From NCBI GenBank assembly GCA_945871005.1, contig CAMBUJ010000014.1, positions 1 to 35,793 on the forward strand: DNA of 35,793 nucleotides, written 5' to 3'. The notes below the pieces were generated by a model. It was given only the letters and a program-made list of their open reading frames with translations. It was not told the DNA's origin and did no database searches. Shown here in pieces: positions 16,201 to 23,628 of this stretch; positions within the stretch are counted from its first letter, which is position 1, and every line of letters begins with the position of its first letter. Source of the stretch: Opitutus sp. GAS368. GTDB taxonomy: Bacteria > Verrucomicrobiota > Verrucomicrobiia > Opitutales > Opitutaceae. A program made the translations under genes and the position numbers.

Positions 16201-18229
16201 TGACGCCGGCGATTACAGCAAGTACACCACCGACGTGGCCTCCCTCGTGCACATCCTGATGTTCACCGCCGACAACATGCCCTCCGGCAACCTCGACAAC
16301 CTCGGTATCCCCGAGAGCGGCGACGGCATCAGCGACATCATGCAGGAGGCCAAACAGGAGTCCGACTTCTTGGCTAAACTCCAGGACGCCGACGGTGGGT
16401 TCTACTTCATCGTCTACCCCAAGACGCGTGAATACGAAGGCGGGCTCTCCGGTGCCGCTCCGGGCGACACCCAGGTGGTTTGGCCGAAAAACACCTCGGC
16501 TACCGCCGCCTGCGTCGGCGCCCTGGCCCAATGCGCTTCCTCGCCGAAGTTCAAGCAGGCCTATCCGGCCACGGCCGCTGCGTATCTGCAAAAAGCCCAG
16601 CTCGGCTGGACCTTCCTCACCAACGCCATCGCCAAATACGGCCTGACCGGTTCCTACCAGAAGATCACCTTCTACGGGGACGAATTCGCCCACATGGACG
16701 AGTTATCCTGGGCTGCTTGTGAGCTGTATCTGGCCACCGGTGACGTGAAATATCAGCAGCAGCTCTTCGCCTGGTTCCCCAACCCCAACGATTACGCGAC
16801 CTATCGCTGGAGCTGGATCCGCATGGCCGAGTCCTATGGTAACGCCATCCGCAGCTACGCCTTCGCCGCCCGCTCGGGCCGCCTGGCTGCCAGCCAGCTC
16901 GACTCCGCCTACCTCGCCAAGTGCAACACCGAGATCATCGGCGCCGCCGACAAGGAACTCCTGTCCTCCACCCAAAGCGCCTACGGCTCCGCCTTCGCCG
17001 CCGAGAACAAAGCCTACCGGGCGGCCGGCTGGTATTTCTCGATGGATCAAGCCGCCGACATGGCGGTCGCCTACCAGATCAACCCCAAGCCCGAATACCT
17101 CGATGCGCTCGTGAGCAACTTGAACTATGAGGGCGGCACCAATCCGGTGAACGCCACCTGCGTGACCGGCCTCGGCCTCAAACGCCAGCACACCGTGGTC
17201 AACCAGTTCGCCCGCGCCGACGCCCGCCAGCTGGCCCCCACCGGCATCCCCATCGGCAACATCCAGGGCGGCTTCGACTACCTCGCGCTCTACGCCAACG
17301 AACTGAGCAGCCTGACGTTCCCCTCCGACGGGGCCACCTCAGCGCCCTATCCGTTCTACGACCGCTGGTCCGACACCTGGAACGTTTCCACCGAGTTCAT
17401 CACCGTGAACCAGGCCCGCAGCGTCCTGTCGGCCAGCGCGCTAGTCGGTCAAACCACCGCCAAGAACACCCCATGGACCTCGGGCACCGCCGTCATTGCC
17501 GTGCCCACCGGGATCGTGCCCCTGGCCGTACCCACCACCCTGAGCGTCTCGACGCCTGGGATGGACCTGAACACCGCCCGCATCGTCTGGGAAGGCCGCG
17601 ACCAGCAGCCCGCCTTCGGCCCCACCTATGCCTTCGTTCCCAAGAACAACGGCACCCAGTGGGTCGAGGTGGAGATCAACTGGCCGGACGGCCGCCGCGT
17701 CTTCGGCTCGGCCAGCTTCACCGCCAACAGCGCGGTGGTGAACTGGGTCAATGGGGCCCTGCCCGCCGGGGCGGTGGCGAGTGCCGACGGCGGCGACGCC
17801 TGGACCTGGGTGACCAGCAACCCCGCGCCCTACTCCGCCCCGGCGGTGCACCAGAGCACCGTGGCGGCCGGGATCCATGGGCATGGCTTTGAGTCCGCGA
17901 CAGCCACCTTGTTGGTCGGCACCACCGACAAGCTGTTTGCCTACGTCTACCTCGATCCCGCAAATCCCCCGTCCACGGTCATGCTGATGTGGACCGACAG
18001 CACCGGCAACAGCGCCCACCGCGCCTACTGGGGTGCGAACCTAATACCGTGGGGCACTAACGGCACCGCCAGCCAGTTCCCGATGGGAGCACTGCCTGCG
18101 CTCGGCCAATGGGTGCGACTGGAAGTACCCGCCAGTTCGGTCGGACTGGCCGGCGCCACCGTTCAGGGCATGCGCTTCACCCTCTACGGCGGGCGCGCCA
18201 GTTGGGACGTGAGCGGTAAGTCCAACTAA
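13235..18229 (+). CDS. Secreted multidomain glycoside hydrolase family 9 enzyme with five Calx-beta-like repeats
   Basis: A 1664-residue exported endoglucanase-type enzyme. The signal peptide covers 1-29 (hydrophobic core, 'ASATA' then Q). Five Calx-beta-like modules cover about 31-143, 150-266, 273-389, 400-515 and 523-634, separated by Pro/Thr-rich linkers. A beta-rich module (about 650-785) and a CelD_N-type Ig module ('IHVNQEGY', about 790-890) follow. The GH9 catalytic domain has 'GGHHDAGDYSKY' (D990, and D993 as predicted base), 'GLGLKRQHT' (H1319) and 'DTWNVSTEFITVNQ' (E1387 as predicted acid). After about 1430 there is an Ig-like module and a C-terminal galactose-binding-like module. 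GH9 enzymes hydrolyse beta-1,4-glucans (cellulose, sometimes xyloglucan or chitosan). No dockerin or sorting tag is visible. It ends just before a strong terminator. Confidence 0.93.
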   Translation: MNPFIRLPRLLALAASFVLSVGFAASATAQPTVNVVATDAFATIGTTDYATLSFTRTGSTASALTVNYALGGTAIKWNDYCRIQGDMPVAVTIPAGAASTTMTIVARANTTGANPATATFTLSASSSYRIGAQKTALLTLLATSSPPPTLPVVTLSATDATAVIGTTDTGKITVTRTGATTAALTVNYVLSGTAVPVTDYRLPGGTMPVSVTLPVGASSTTLTIQAVANSTNANPETARFTLAANSAYTLGTATAATITITAVASTPPPPTGLPVVTVTATDAIAVIGTTDYAVLTFARTGATTNALTVNYALGGTAIKWNDYCRIQGDMPVAVTIPAGAATTTMTLIARANTTNANPETATFTLSANSAYSVGTPATATITLLATAPAPTPTPTPTPPTVTVVASDASAAIGSVDTAAFTFTRTGATTSALTVNYTLGGTAVALTDYRLVSGTMPVSVTIPAGAASATLTIQALANSTNANPETIVLSLAANAAYTLGSASSATATIAQVTPPPTPAPTPPTVTVVASDASAAIGSVDTAAFTFTRTGDTTTALTVNYTLGGTAVALTDYRLVSGTMPVSVTIPAGAASATLTIQALANSTNANPETIVLTLAANAEYTLGSASSATATIAQVTPTPTPTPTPTPTPVPPPVVLNELDYTGLIMPKVGDNALRVLAPSWLELRKLTSKAPDPATVTTWNFVNSSGVLSAPATSQFTVTVDGKTVSVLSVGFKRRAFSADLDVRDLRIDNALYLQLASPVAEGQTVVVTNPSAQLWPATDKYSVTTDPLRYSPAIHVNQEGYVPTLPKKAMVGYYLGNLGELPATGLTSFTIKNATTGATAYQGTLTARRDVGYTYSPLPYQNVLQADFSALTTPGEYYLLVPGLGASLPFLIDDGIAMNWLRTYSLGLYHQRCGKSNALPFTRFTHEACHVAKAEVPSPQSSYAFTWTTIASKSAPSAHQTAPQLASEASQLYPFVNKGTIDVSGGHHDAGDYSKYTTDVASLVHILMFTADNMPSGNLDNLGIPESGDGISDIMQEAKQESDFLAKLQDADGGFYFIVYPKTREYEGGLSGAAPGDTQVVWPKNTSATAACVGALAQCASSPKFKQAYPATAAAYLQKAQLGWTFLTNAIAKYGLTGSYQKITFYGDEFAHMDELSWAACELYLATGDVKYQQQLFAWFPNPNDYATYRWSWIRMAESYGNAIRSYAFAARSGRLAASQLDSAYLAKCNTEIIGAADKELLSSTQSAYGSAFAAENKAYRAAGWYFSMDQAADMAVAYQINPKPEYLDALVSNLNYEGGTNPVNATCVTGLGLKRQHTVVNQFARADARQLAPTGIPIGNIQGGFDYLALYANELSSLTFPSDGATSAPYPFYDRWSDTWNVSTEFITVNQARSVLSASALVGQTTAKNTPWTSGTAVIAVPTGIVPLAVPTTLSVSTPGMDLNTARIVWEGRDQQPAFGPTYAFVPKNNGTQWVEVEINWPDGRRVFGSASFTANSAVVNWVNGALPAGAVASADGGDAWTWVTSNPAPYSAPAVHQSTVAAGIHGHGFESATATLLVGTTDKLFAYVYLDPANPPSTVMLMWTDSTGNSAHRAYWGANLIPWGTNGTASQFPMGALPALGQWVRLEVPASSVGLAGATVQGMRFTLYGGRASWDVSGKSN
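14431..15139 (+). repeat. Near-identical tandem 369-bp Calx-beta coding repeats
   Basis: Two copies of a 123-codon unit begin at 14431 and 14800 and are almost identical at nucleotide level, including synonymous positions. Earlier modules at about 13328 and 14052 form a second, more diverged pair sharing 'KWNDYCRIQGDMPVAVTIPAGA'. This implies recent duplication or gene conversion inside the GH9 gene. Confidence 0.85.
15139..15192 (+). repeat. Pro/Thr linker low-complexity repeat
   Basis: About 54 bp of imperfect (ccgacncc)n-type sequence encode a Thr-Pro linker between the last Calx-beta module and the rest of the GH9 protein. Shorter versions occur at about 14398-14430 and 14769-14799. Confidence 0.75.
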
Positions 18230-18271
18230 GCGAGCCGCCACGACGCAGGCCGTCACTCGCCACCATCAAAT

Positions 18272-18310
18272 AAAAAAGGCGGGGCCCCACCGAGGAGCCC
18301 CGCCTTTTTC
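18272..18310. terminator. Bidirectional intrinsic terminator between GH9 gene and glgB
   Basis: A perfect 13-bp stem (18273-18285 and 18297-18309) has an 11-base loop. The stem has a G+C-rich core flanked by A5 on the left and T5 on the right, so the RNA from either strand ends in a U tract. It lies 43 bp after the GH9 stop and 31 bp from the glgB stop. Confidence 0.92.
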
Positions 18311-18340
18311 ATGCCGCCAACACCCACTCGGCGAGAGGAC

Positions 18341-20560
18341 TTAGCCCTCCGCGGTCCACTTGAACATCATCGTGCTCAGGGGCGGAACCTTCAGCAGCAG
18401 GCTGTGGGGGAAGCCATCGCAGGCAATGTCCTCGGCCAAGCGACCGCCCTCATTGCCCACGCCGGTGCCGCCGTAGTAATCACTGTTGGTATTGAGGACT
18501 TCCTTCCACCAACCGCCACGCGGCACACCGATGCGGAAATCGGCGCGCAACACCGGGGTGAAATGTCCGACCACCGCGAAGAAGGTGCGCTCGGTTTCAT
18601 CGGTGCGCAGGTAGGTAACCACGCTGGCCCCGCCGTCGTGGGCGTTGATCCAACGGAAGCCGCGCCAGTCGAGATCGTGCTCACCGAGCACAGGTTCGCT
18701 GGTGTAAAGTCGGTTGAGGTCGCGAACGAGAAGGCGAACCCCGTCGTGGTCCTTATACTGGAGGAGATTCCAGTCGAGACTGCCGGCATAGGCCCACTCG
18801 CTGGATTGGCCAAATTCACAGCCCATGAAGAGTAGTTTCTTGCCGGGCCAAGCCCACATATGGCCATAGAGGGCGCGCAAGGTGGCGGCCTTTTCGGAAA
18901 TATCCCAAGCACCCATCTTGCCGAGCATCGAGCCCTTCCCGTGCACGACTTCGTCGTGGGAAAACACGGTCATGAAGTTCTCCGAATACTGGTAAAGGGC
19001 GCCGAAGGTCAGGTCGTTGTGGTGCCACTTGCGATGCACGGGCTCCTTCTGGAAATACTTCAAGGTGTCGTGCATCCACCCCATGTTCCACTTGTAGTCG
19101 AAGCCAATGCCGCCGTGTTCGACCGGCTTGGAGATGCCGGCAAAAGCGGTCGATTCCTCGGCGATCATGAGCACGCCGGGATAATACTTGTGAACCAGCT
19201 CGTTGGTCTGGCGCAGGAAGTTGATGGCCTCGATGTTTTCACGACCGCCGTACTGGTTGGGGATCCACTCGCCTTCCTTGCGAGAGTAATCGAGGTACAG
19301 CATGGAGGCGACCGCGTCGACGCGCAGGCCGTCGAGGTGGTAGCGATCGAGCCAAGCGAGCGCGTTGGCGATGAGGAAGCAGCGCACCTCGTTGCGACCA
19401 AAATTAAAGATGAGGGTACCCCAGTCCATGTGCGCGCCCTGGCGCGGATCGGCGTGCTCGTAGAGGTGGGTGCCGTCAAACTCGGCCAACGCAAAGCTGT
19501 CGCGGGGGAAGTGGGCGGGGACCCAGTCGAGGATGATGCCGATGCCGCGTTGATGCAGGTGGTCGACGAAAAAAGAAAAGTCGTCCGGGGTGCCAAAGCG
19601 GTGCGTGGGGGCAAAGAAGCCGGTGACTTGGTAACCCCACGAGCCGTCGAAGGGGTGCTCAGCCAGCGGCATCACCTCGATGTGGGTGAAGCCCATATCG
19701 ACCACGTAATCGGCCAGCATGGGGGCGAGTTCACGGTACGAGAAGGGGCGATTACCATCCTCGACCTTACGTTTCCACGACCCCATGTGGACCTCGTAAA
19801 CCGAGACGGGACGGTCGATCCGCTTGGCATTTGCGGCCCGCGACTGCATCCAAGCATCGTCGCCCCAGCGGTGGGTGCGGGGATTGCAGACAATCGAGGC
19901 GTTGCCGGGAGGGGCCTCAAAGTAGGTGCCGTACGGATCGGTCTTGATTCGGATTAGAGCGGCCTGATCGAGCAACTCGTACTTGTAGAGTTCGCCCTCG
20001 CCCAGACCGGGAATGAACAACTCCCAGACCCCGGAAGCGCCGAGCGGACGCATCGGGTGATAGCGGCCGTCCCAGTGATTGAAGTTACCCACGACCGAAA
20101 CGCGGGCCGCACTGGGCGCCCAAACGGCGAAAGACACGCCGGGCACGCCGTCGATCACCCGCGGGTGCGAGCCGAGTTTTTCGTAGATGCGGTGTTCGTT
20201 ACCCTCGTTGAACAGGTAGAGGTCCTGCTCGCCGAGCGTGGGCAGGAATGAATACGGGTCGAAGAATTGGCGGATTTCGCCAGAGTGCAGCGTGGCGCGC
20301 AGTTGGTAGCGAAACACATCCTTACGCGAAGGGATGAAGACCTCGAAAAACCCCTCCTGAGCGAGCGACTCCATCTCGACGGCGGGAGCGTGCTTGTCCG
20401 CCAGATCGACCACCTCGCAGGCCCTAGCCTCGCGAATGAAAGCACGGACCAAAATCCCGGAACTGCGTCCTTTTTTGGCGGGGCGCATGCCCAGAAAATC
20501 ATGGGGGCAAGCGCAGCGGGCTTCGATGAAGGAGGCGAGTTCGACGGGAGTTAGTATCAC
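18341..20560 (-). CDS. glgB: 1,4-alpha-glucan branching enzyme GlgB (GH13)
   Basis: Introduces alpha-1,6 branches into glycogen by cutting and transferring alpha-1,4-glucan segments. The N-terminal beta-domain is followed by a CBM48 module ('FAVWAPSAARVSVVGNFNHWDG') and the GH13 barrel ('YEVHMGSWKRK', 'HIEVMPLAEHPFDGSWGYQV', 'GIGIILDWVPAHFP'). The nucleophile Asp is in 'DGLRVDAVASMLYLDYSRKEG', the acid Glu in 'MIAEESTA' and 'FSHDEVVHGKGS' follows. Nucleophile-to-acid spacing is 53 residues, as in E. coli GlgB (D405/E458). I place the start at GTG 20560 ('ILTPVELASFIEARCACPHD'); an in-frame TTG at 20632 would add 24 residues unlike the family. The enzyme is 739 residues, typical in size. ppc lies just upstream on the same strand; other glycogen genes are not in the window. 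Confidence 0.97.
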   Translation of the reverse strand: MILTPVELASFIEARCACPHDFLGMRPAKKGRSSGILVRAFIREARACEVVDLADKHAPAVEMESLAQEGFFEVFIPSRKDVFRYQLRATLHSGEIRQFFDPYSFLPTLGEQDLYLFNEGNEHRIYEKLGSHPRVIDGVPGVSFAVWAPSAARVSVVGNFNHWDGRYHPMRPLGASGVWELFIPGLGEGELYKYELLDQAALIRIKTDPYGTYFEAPPGNASIVCNPRTHRWGDDAWMQSRAANAKRIDRPVSVYEVHMGSWKRKVEDGNRPFSYRELAPMLADYVVDMGFTHIEVMPLAEHPFDGSWGYQVTGFFAPTHRFGTPDDFSFFVDHLHQRGIGIILDWVPAHFPRDSFALAEFDGTHLYEHADPRQGAHMDWGTLIFNFGRNEVRCFLIANALAWLDRYHLDGLRVDAVASMLYLDYSRKEGEWIPNQYGGRENIEAINFLRQTNELVHKYYPGVLMIAEESTAFAGISKPVEHGGIGFDYKWNMGWMHDTLKYFQKEPVHRKWHHNDLTFGALYQYSENFMTVFSHDEVVHGKGSMLGKMGAWDISEKAATLRALYGHMWAWPGKKLLFMGCEFGQSSEWAYAGSLDWNLLQYKDHDGVRLLVRDLNRLYTSEPVLGEHDLDWRGFRWINAHDGGASVVTYLRTDETERTFFAVVGHFTPVLRADFRIGVPRGGWWKEVLNTNSDYYGGTGVGNEGGRLAEDIACDGFPHSLLLKVPPLSTMMFKWTAEG

Positions 20561-20664
20561 GAGGGATTCAGGGTTTAGGCGATTATGGCTGGTTATGGCG
20601 ACCGCGTCCAGTGCGGCTTTGCGACGCCCCAATGAGGGGTTGGACGCAGGTTAGACCGACAAAC

Positions 20665-23454
20665 TCATCCGGTGTTCTTCAATCCACCGGAAATTCCGTT
20701 AATTGTTAGCTCGACCACGGCGCGAGTGGACTCGTCGTCGGCCTTGCTGAGCTTTCCGCTGCGCAGGCGCCGCATCATTTCAACCTGAAGGTAATTGAGC
20801 GGGTCGATGTAAGGGTTGCGCAGCTCGACCGACTTGAGCAGCACCGGCTCGCCGGCGAGGAGTTTTTTCTGCCCGGTGATCTCCAGAATCGCACGTTCAG
20901 TGCGGTTGAACTCATTCATGAGGATGCCGAAGATTCGGGCGCGAATCGCCTCGTCCTCCACTAAGCCGGCGTAAAGCGCGGCGATGCCCATGTCGGCCTT
21001 GCGCATGGTGAGTTGGGCGTTGTCGATGAGCGTCTGGAAAAACGGCCATTCGGCATGCAGGGTGCGGAGGAGTTTTTTGCCTTTGGGTCCGCTCTTGAGC
21101 ACGGCGTCGAGCGCCGAACCCAGGCCGTACCAGCCAGGGAAGTTGAACCGGCTCTGCATCCAAGAAAACACCCAGGGAATGGCGCGCAGATCATCGACGC
21201 TGGTGGTGTTGCGGCGGAACGTCGGGCGCGACCCGAACTTGAGATTGCTGATCTCGTCGATGGGAGTCGCCTGCTTCCAGAAGTGGAGAAACTCGGAATC
21301 TTTGTGGACAAGCTTCTCGTAGGCGGCGAAACCGGCGGCACTCATCGTTTCCATTGCGTCGGTCCACTCCGCCGGAGGAATGAAGGGGGCTTGGGCGGCA
21401 TGCGAACCGAGCAAAACGCCATAAGCCATCTGTTCGAGAATGCGGTGCGCCAAGTCGGTATCGTGATAGCGGGTCGATAGCACTTCGCCCTGTTCAGTCA
21501 CGCGGATACCGCCGTCGCGCAGGCCGATCGGCTGGGCGAGAATGGCCTTCGCGGCCGGGCCGCCGCCGCGAGCGATACTGCCGCCGCGACCGTGGAAAAG
21601 AGTCACGCGCACCGCGTGTTCGCGGCACACCGCGGTGATGGTCTCCTGCGCTTTGTAGAGCGCCCAATTGGCCGTGAGGTAGCCGCAATCCTTGTTCGAG
21701 TCGGAGTACCCAAGCATGACATGCTGGTGGTCTTCACCGGCCTCAAGCACCGGCGCGTAGGCAGGATGAGTGAAGAGCGTACCGAGCACCTCGGGGGCAC
21801 GGTTCAGGTCGTCGAGGGTCTCGAACAACGGGGCGATGGGCAAATTCGCCCCGGTGAGCTTCATCAGGTAAACCACCTCGAGAATGTCGGAAACGGCGTC
21901 CGTCATACTGATAATGTAAATACCGAGGGAGGCTGGACCGAATTTGTCCGCCGCCAGCGCGGCCACCCGCAGCGGGTCGACTACGTTGCGCGTGGGAGCT
22001 GAGAGTTTACTGAGCGCGGTCGCCCCGAGGTGGCGGGCTTTATCAATGGCTTCGGCGAGCAGCTCGCGCTTTTCGGATTCTGTTAATTTCACGTAATCCG
22101 CCCGGCCGATCAGCTCAGCGACGGCGGCCTCGTGGTGGCCGGAGTGCTGGCGCAAATCGAGGTGCGCGGCATGCAGCCCGAAAATATCGACCTGGTGGCG
22201 CAACTCTTGCAATTCGCCGCCGACGAGGAGTGCGCCGCGGCCGTGCTGCAGGCTCTCGTGGATGACATTGAGCGTCTCCGTGAGCGTCTCGGTTGGAAGA
22301 GCCGGCTCGTCGTCGGCGTTTTCCGGCATCAGCAAGGCCCCGTTGGGGAAACTGGCGCCTTCGTGGGCAAGGCGTTCACACAGGCCACCCAACAAGAGCC
22401 GATACGGCTCGTGGGGGTAACGCGCGGTGAGTTGCTCCATGTACTTGGACAGGTGCCGGCTCTCCTTAATCAGGCGACGCACCGACGGGGAAATGGTGTC
22501 ACGCAGGTCAGAGACCGTGAGGTTATGCAGTAAATTATAGACGCAATCGTGCATCTTTTTGACCGCCGTGCGCCGGTGCAGCGCGAGAATATCGGCCGTC
22601 ACCCGGGCGTTCACATTGGGGTTACCATCACGGTCGCCGCCGATCCAGGAGCCGAAGGTCAGCCAGCGGGACGGCGCGGTCACGCCGGGATAATGCAACT
22701 TGAGCGCCCGTTGCATGTCGGCATGCAAGCGGGGCAAGGTTTGATAAAGGGTGGAGTCGAGGTACCACAGTCCGGTACGCGCCTCGTCGGCCACCTCGGG
22801 GCGGGCGGTGCGGCTGCGATCGGTCAGCCACAGGCAGGCGATTTCCCTCTCTAGGCAGGCCGGATCGGCGAAGGCCAACCCGTTGACCTCGGGGTTGGCG
22901 CGGTTGCGCAACAGTTCGGCCAGGCTCTGGAGTTTGGCCAGCAGCGTGCGGCGCTTGGACTCGGTCGGGTGAGCCGTGAAAACCAGATCAATGGAAATCT
23001 GATCGACGAGCCGCTGCATGGCCGCGGTATCGACGCCGCGCTTTTTTAATTCGAGTACGCCCGCCTCAATCGATTCACGGATAGGCTGGCTGTCGGGTGA
23101 CTTGGAGTCGGCGCGCAAGCGGGCAGCGCGGCGGCGACGCAGAAGCAGGATGCGGAAATTTTCCTCGGCAATGTTGACCAACTCAAAATAGAGCGTGAAG
23201 GCCATCGCCTGGTTGAACGCCTCGCTGGCCGACAGGCCCGCAATAGCCGCACTGAGCGCCGGGGCGGCCTTGGCATCGCCCGTGCGCGCGGATTTCGACA
23301 AGGTGCGCAACCGCTCGACGGTCGCGAGCGTCTCGGCGCCCTCAAGCTGGGTGATCACCCGACCGAGCGCGCCCCCCAGGGTACGGATCTCAGTCCGGAG
23401 TTGGGTCAGTTCTTTGGGATCGGTCGAGGAGCGGGAAGCGGGAGTGCGGGCCAT
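20665..23454 (-). CDS. ppc: Phosphoenolpyruvate carboxylase
   Basis: Carboxylates phosphoenolpyruvate with bicarbonate to oxaloacetate, replenishing the TCA cycle. All hallmarks are present in order: 'DLVFTAHPTESKRRT' with catalytic His162, 'GSWIGGDRDGNPNV', 'GYSDSNKDCGYLTANWALY', 'FHGRGGSIARGGGP', 'AIPWVFSWMQSRFNFPGWYG' and the canonical C-terminus '...NGISGGLKNTG'. The 929-residue length is typical for bacterial PEPC. The ATG at 23454 has no Shine-Dalgarno. It ends about 100 bp before the preferred glgB start, so the two may be co-transcribed. The next gene upstream is divergent. Confidence 0.98.
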   Translation of the reverse strand: MARTPASRSSTDPKELTQLRTEIRTLGGALGRVITQLEGAETLATVERLRTLSKSARTGDAKAAPALSAAIAGLSASEAFNQAMAFTLYFELVNIAEENFRILLLRRRRAARLRADSKSPDSQPIRESIEAGVLELKKRGVDTAAMQRLVDQISIDLVFTAHPTESKRRTLLAKLQSLAELLRNRANPEVNGLAFADPACLEREIACLWLTDRSRTARPEVADEARTGLWYLDSTLYQTLPRLHADMQRALKLHYPGVTAPSRWLTFGSWIGGDRDGNPNVNARVTADILALHRRTAVKKMHDCVYNLLHNLTVSDLRDTISPSVRRLIKESRHLSKYMEQLTARYPHEPYRLLLGGLCERLAHEGASFPNGALLMPENADDEPALPTETLTETLNVIHESLQHGRGALLVGGELQELRHQVDIFGLHAAHLDLRQHSGHHEAAVAELIGRADYVKLTESEKRELLAEAIDKARHLGATALSKLSAPTRNVVDPLRVAALAADKFGPASLGIYIISMTDAVSDILEVVYLMKLTGANLPIAPLFETLDDLNRAPEVLGTLFTHPAYAPVLEAGEDHQHVMLGYSDSNKDCGYLTANWALYKAQETITAVCREHAVRVTLFHGRGGSIARGGGPAAKAILAQPIGLRDGGIRVTEQGEVLSTRYHDTDLAHRILEQMAYGVLLGSHAAQAPFIPPAEWTDAMETMSAAGFAAYEKLVHKDSEFLHFWKQATPIDEISNLKFGSRPTFRRNTTSVDDLRAIPWVFSWMQSRFNFPGWYGLGSALDAVLKSGPKGKKLLRTLHAEWPFFQTLIDNAQLTMRKADMGIAALYAGLVEDEAIRARIFGILMNEFNRTERAILEITGQKKLLAGEPVLLKSVELRNPYIDPLNYLQVEMMRRLRSGKLSKADDESTRAVVELTINGISGGLKNTG

Positions 23455-23628
23455 GTTGGGAATGAGCGGATACGGTTCGGTAAGTTGGGAGGGTTAAAGC
23501 GGACCTGAAAGCGAAAAGTGGGCCAAATCAGCTAAAACCTTGCACGAAACCCGAACGGTTTACCCGTTCGCCCACCTTGGCTCTGAGCTTGCTTGCGACC
23601 AAACGGACCGCCTTATTTGCCAGCCACC
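23455..23628. promoter_or_regulatory. Divergent region between ppc and the LptD-like gene
   Basis: A 174-bp region that must carry promoters for both directions. It contains a perfect 7-bp hairpin (cgaacgg / ccgttcg, 23552-23558 and 23564-23570) that may be an operator or leader stem. No clear -35/-10 is assigned. Confidence 0.4.

Noticed and set aside
18860-19957. 365-codon forward open frame opposite glgB
   Set aside because: glgB has all catalytic motifs on the other strand; this frame reads as the complement of a real coding sequence.
20561-20632. 24-residue N-terminal extension of GlgB from a TTG codon
   Set aside because: The added residues do not resemble the family, and the GTG at 20560 starts exactly where homology begins.
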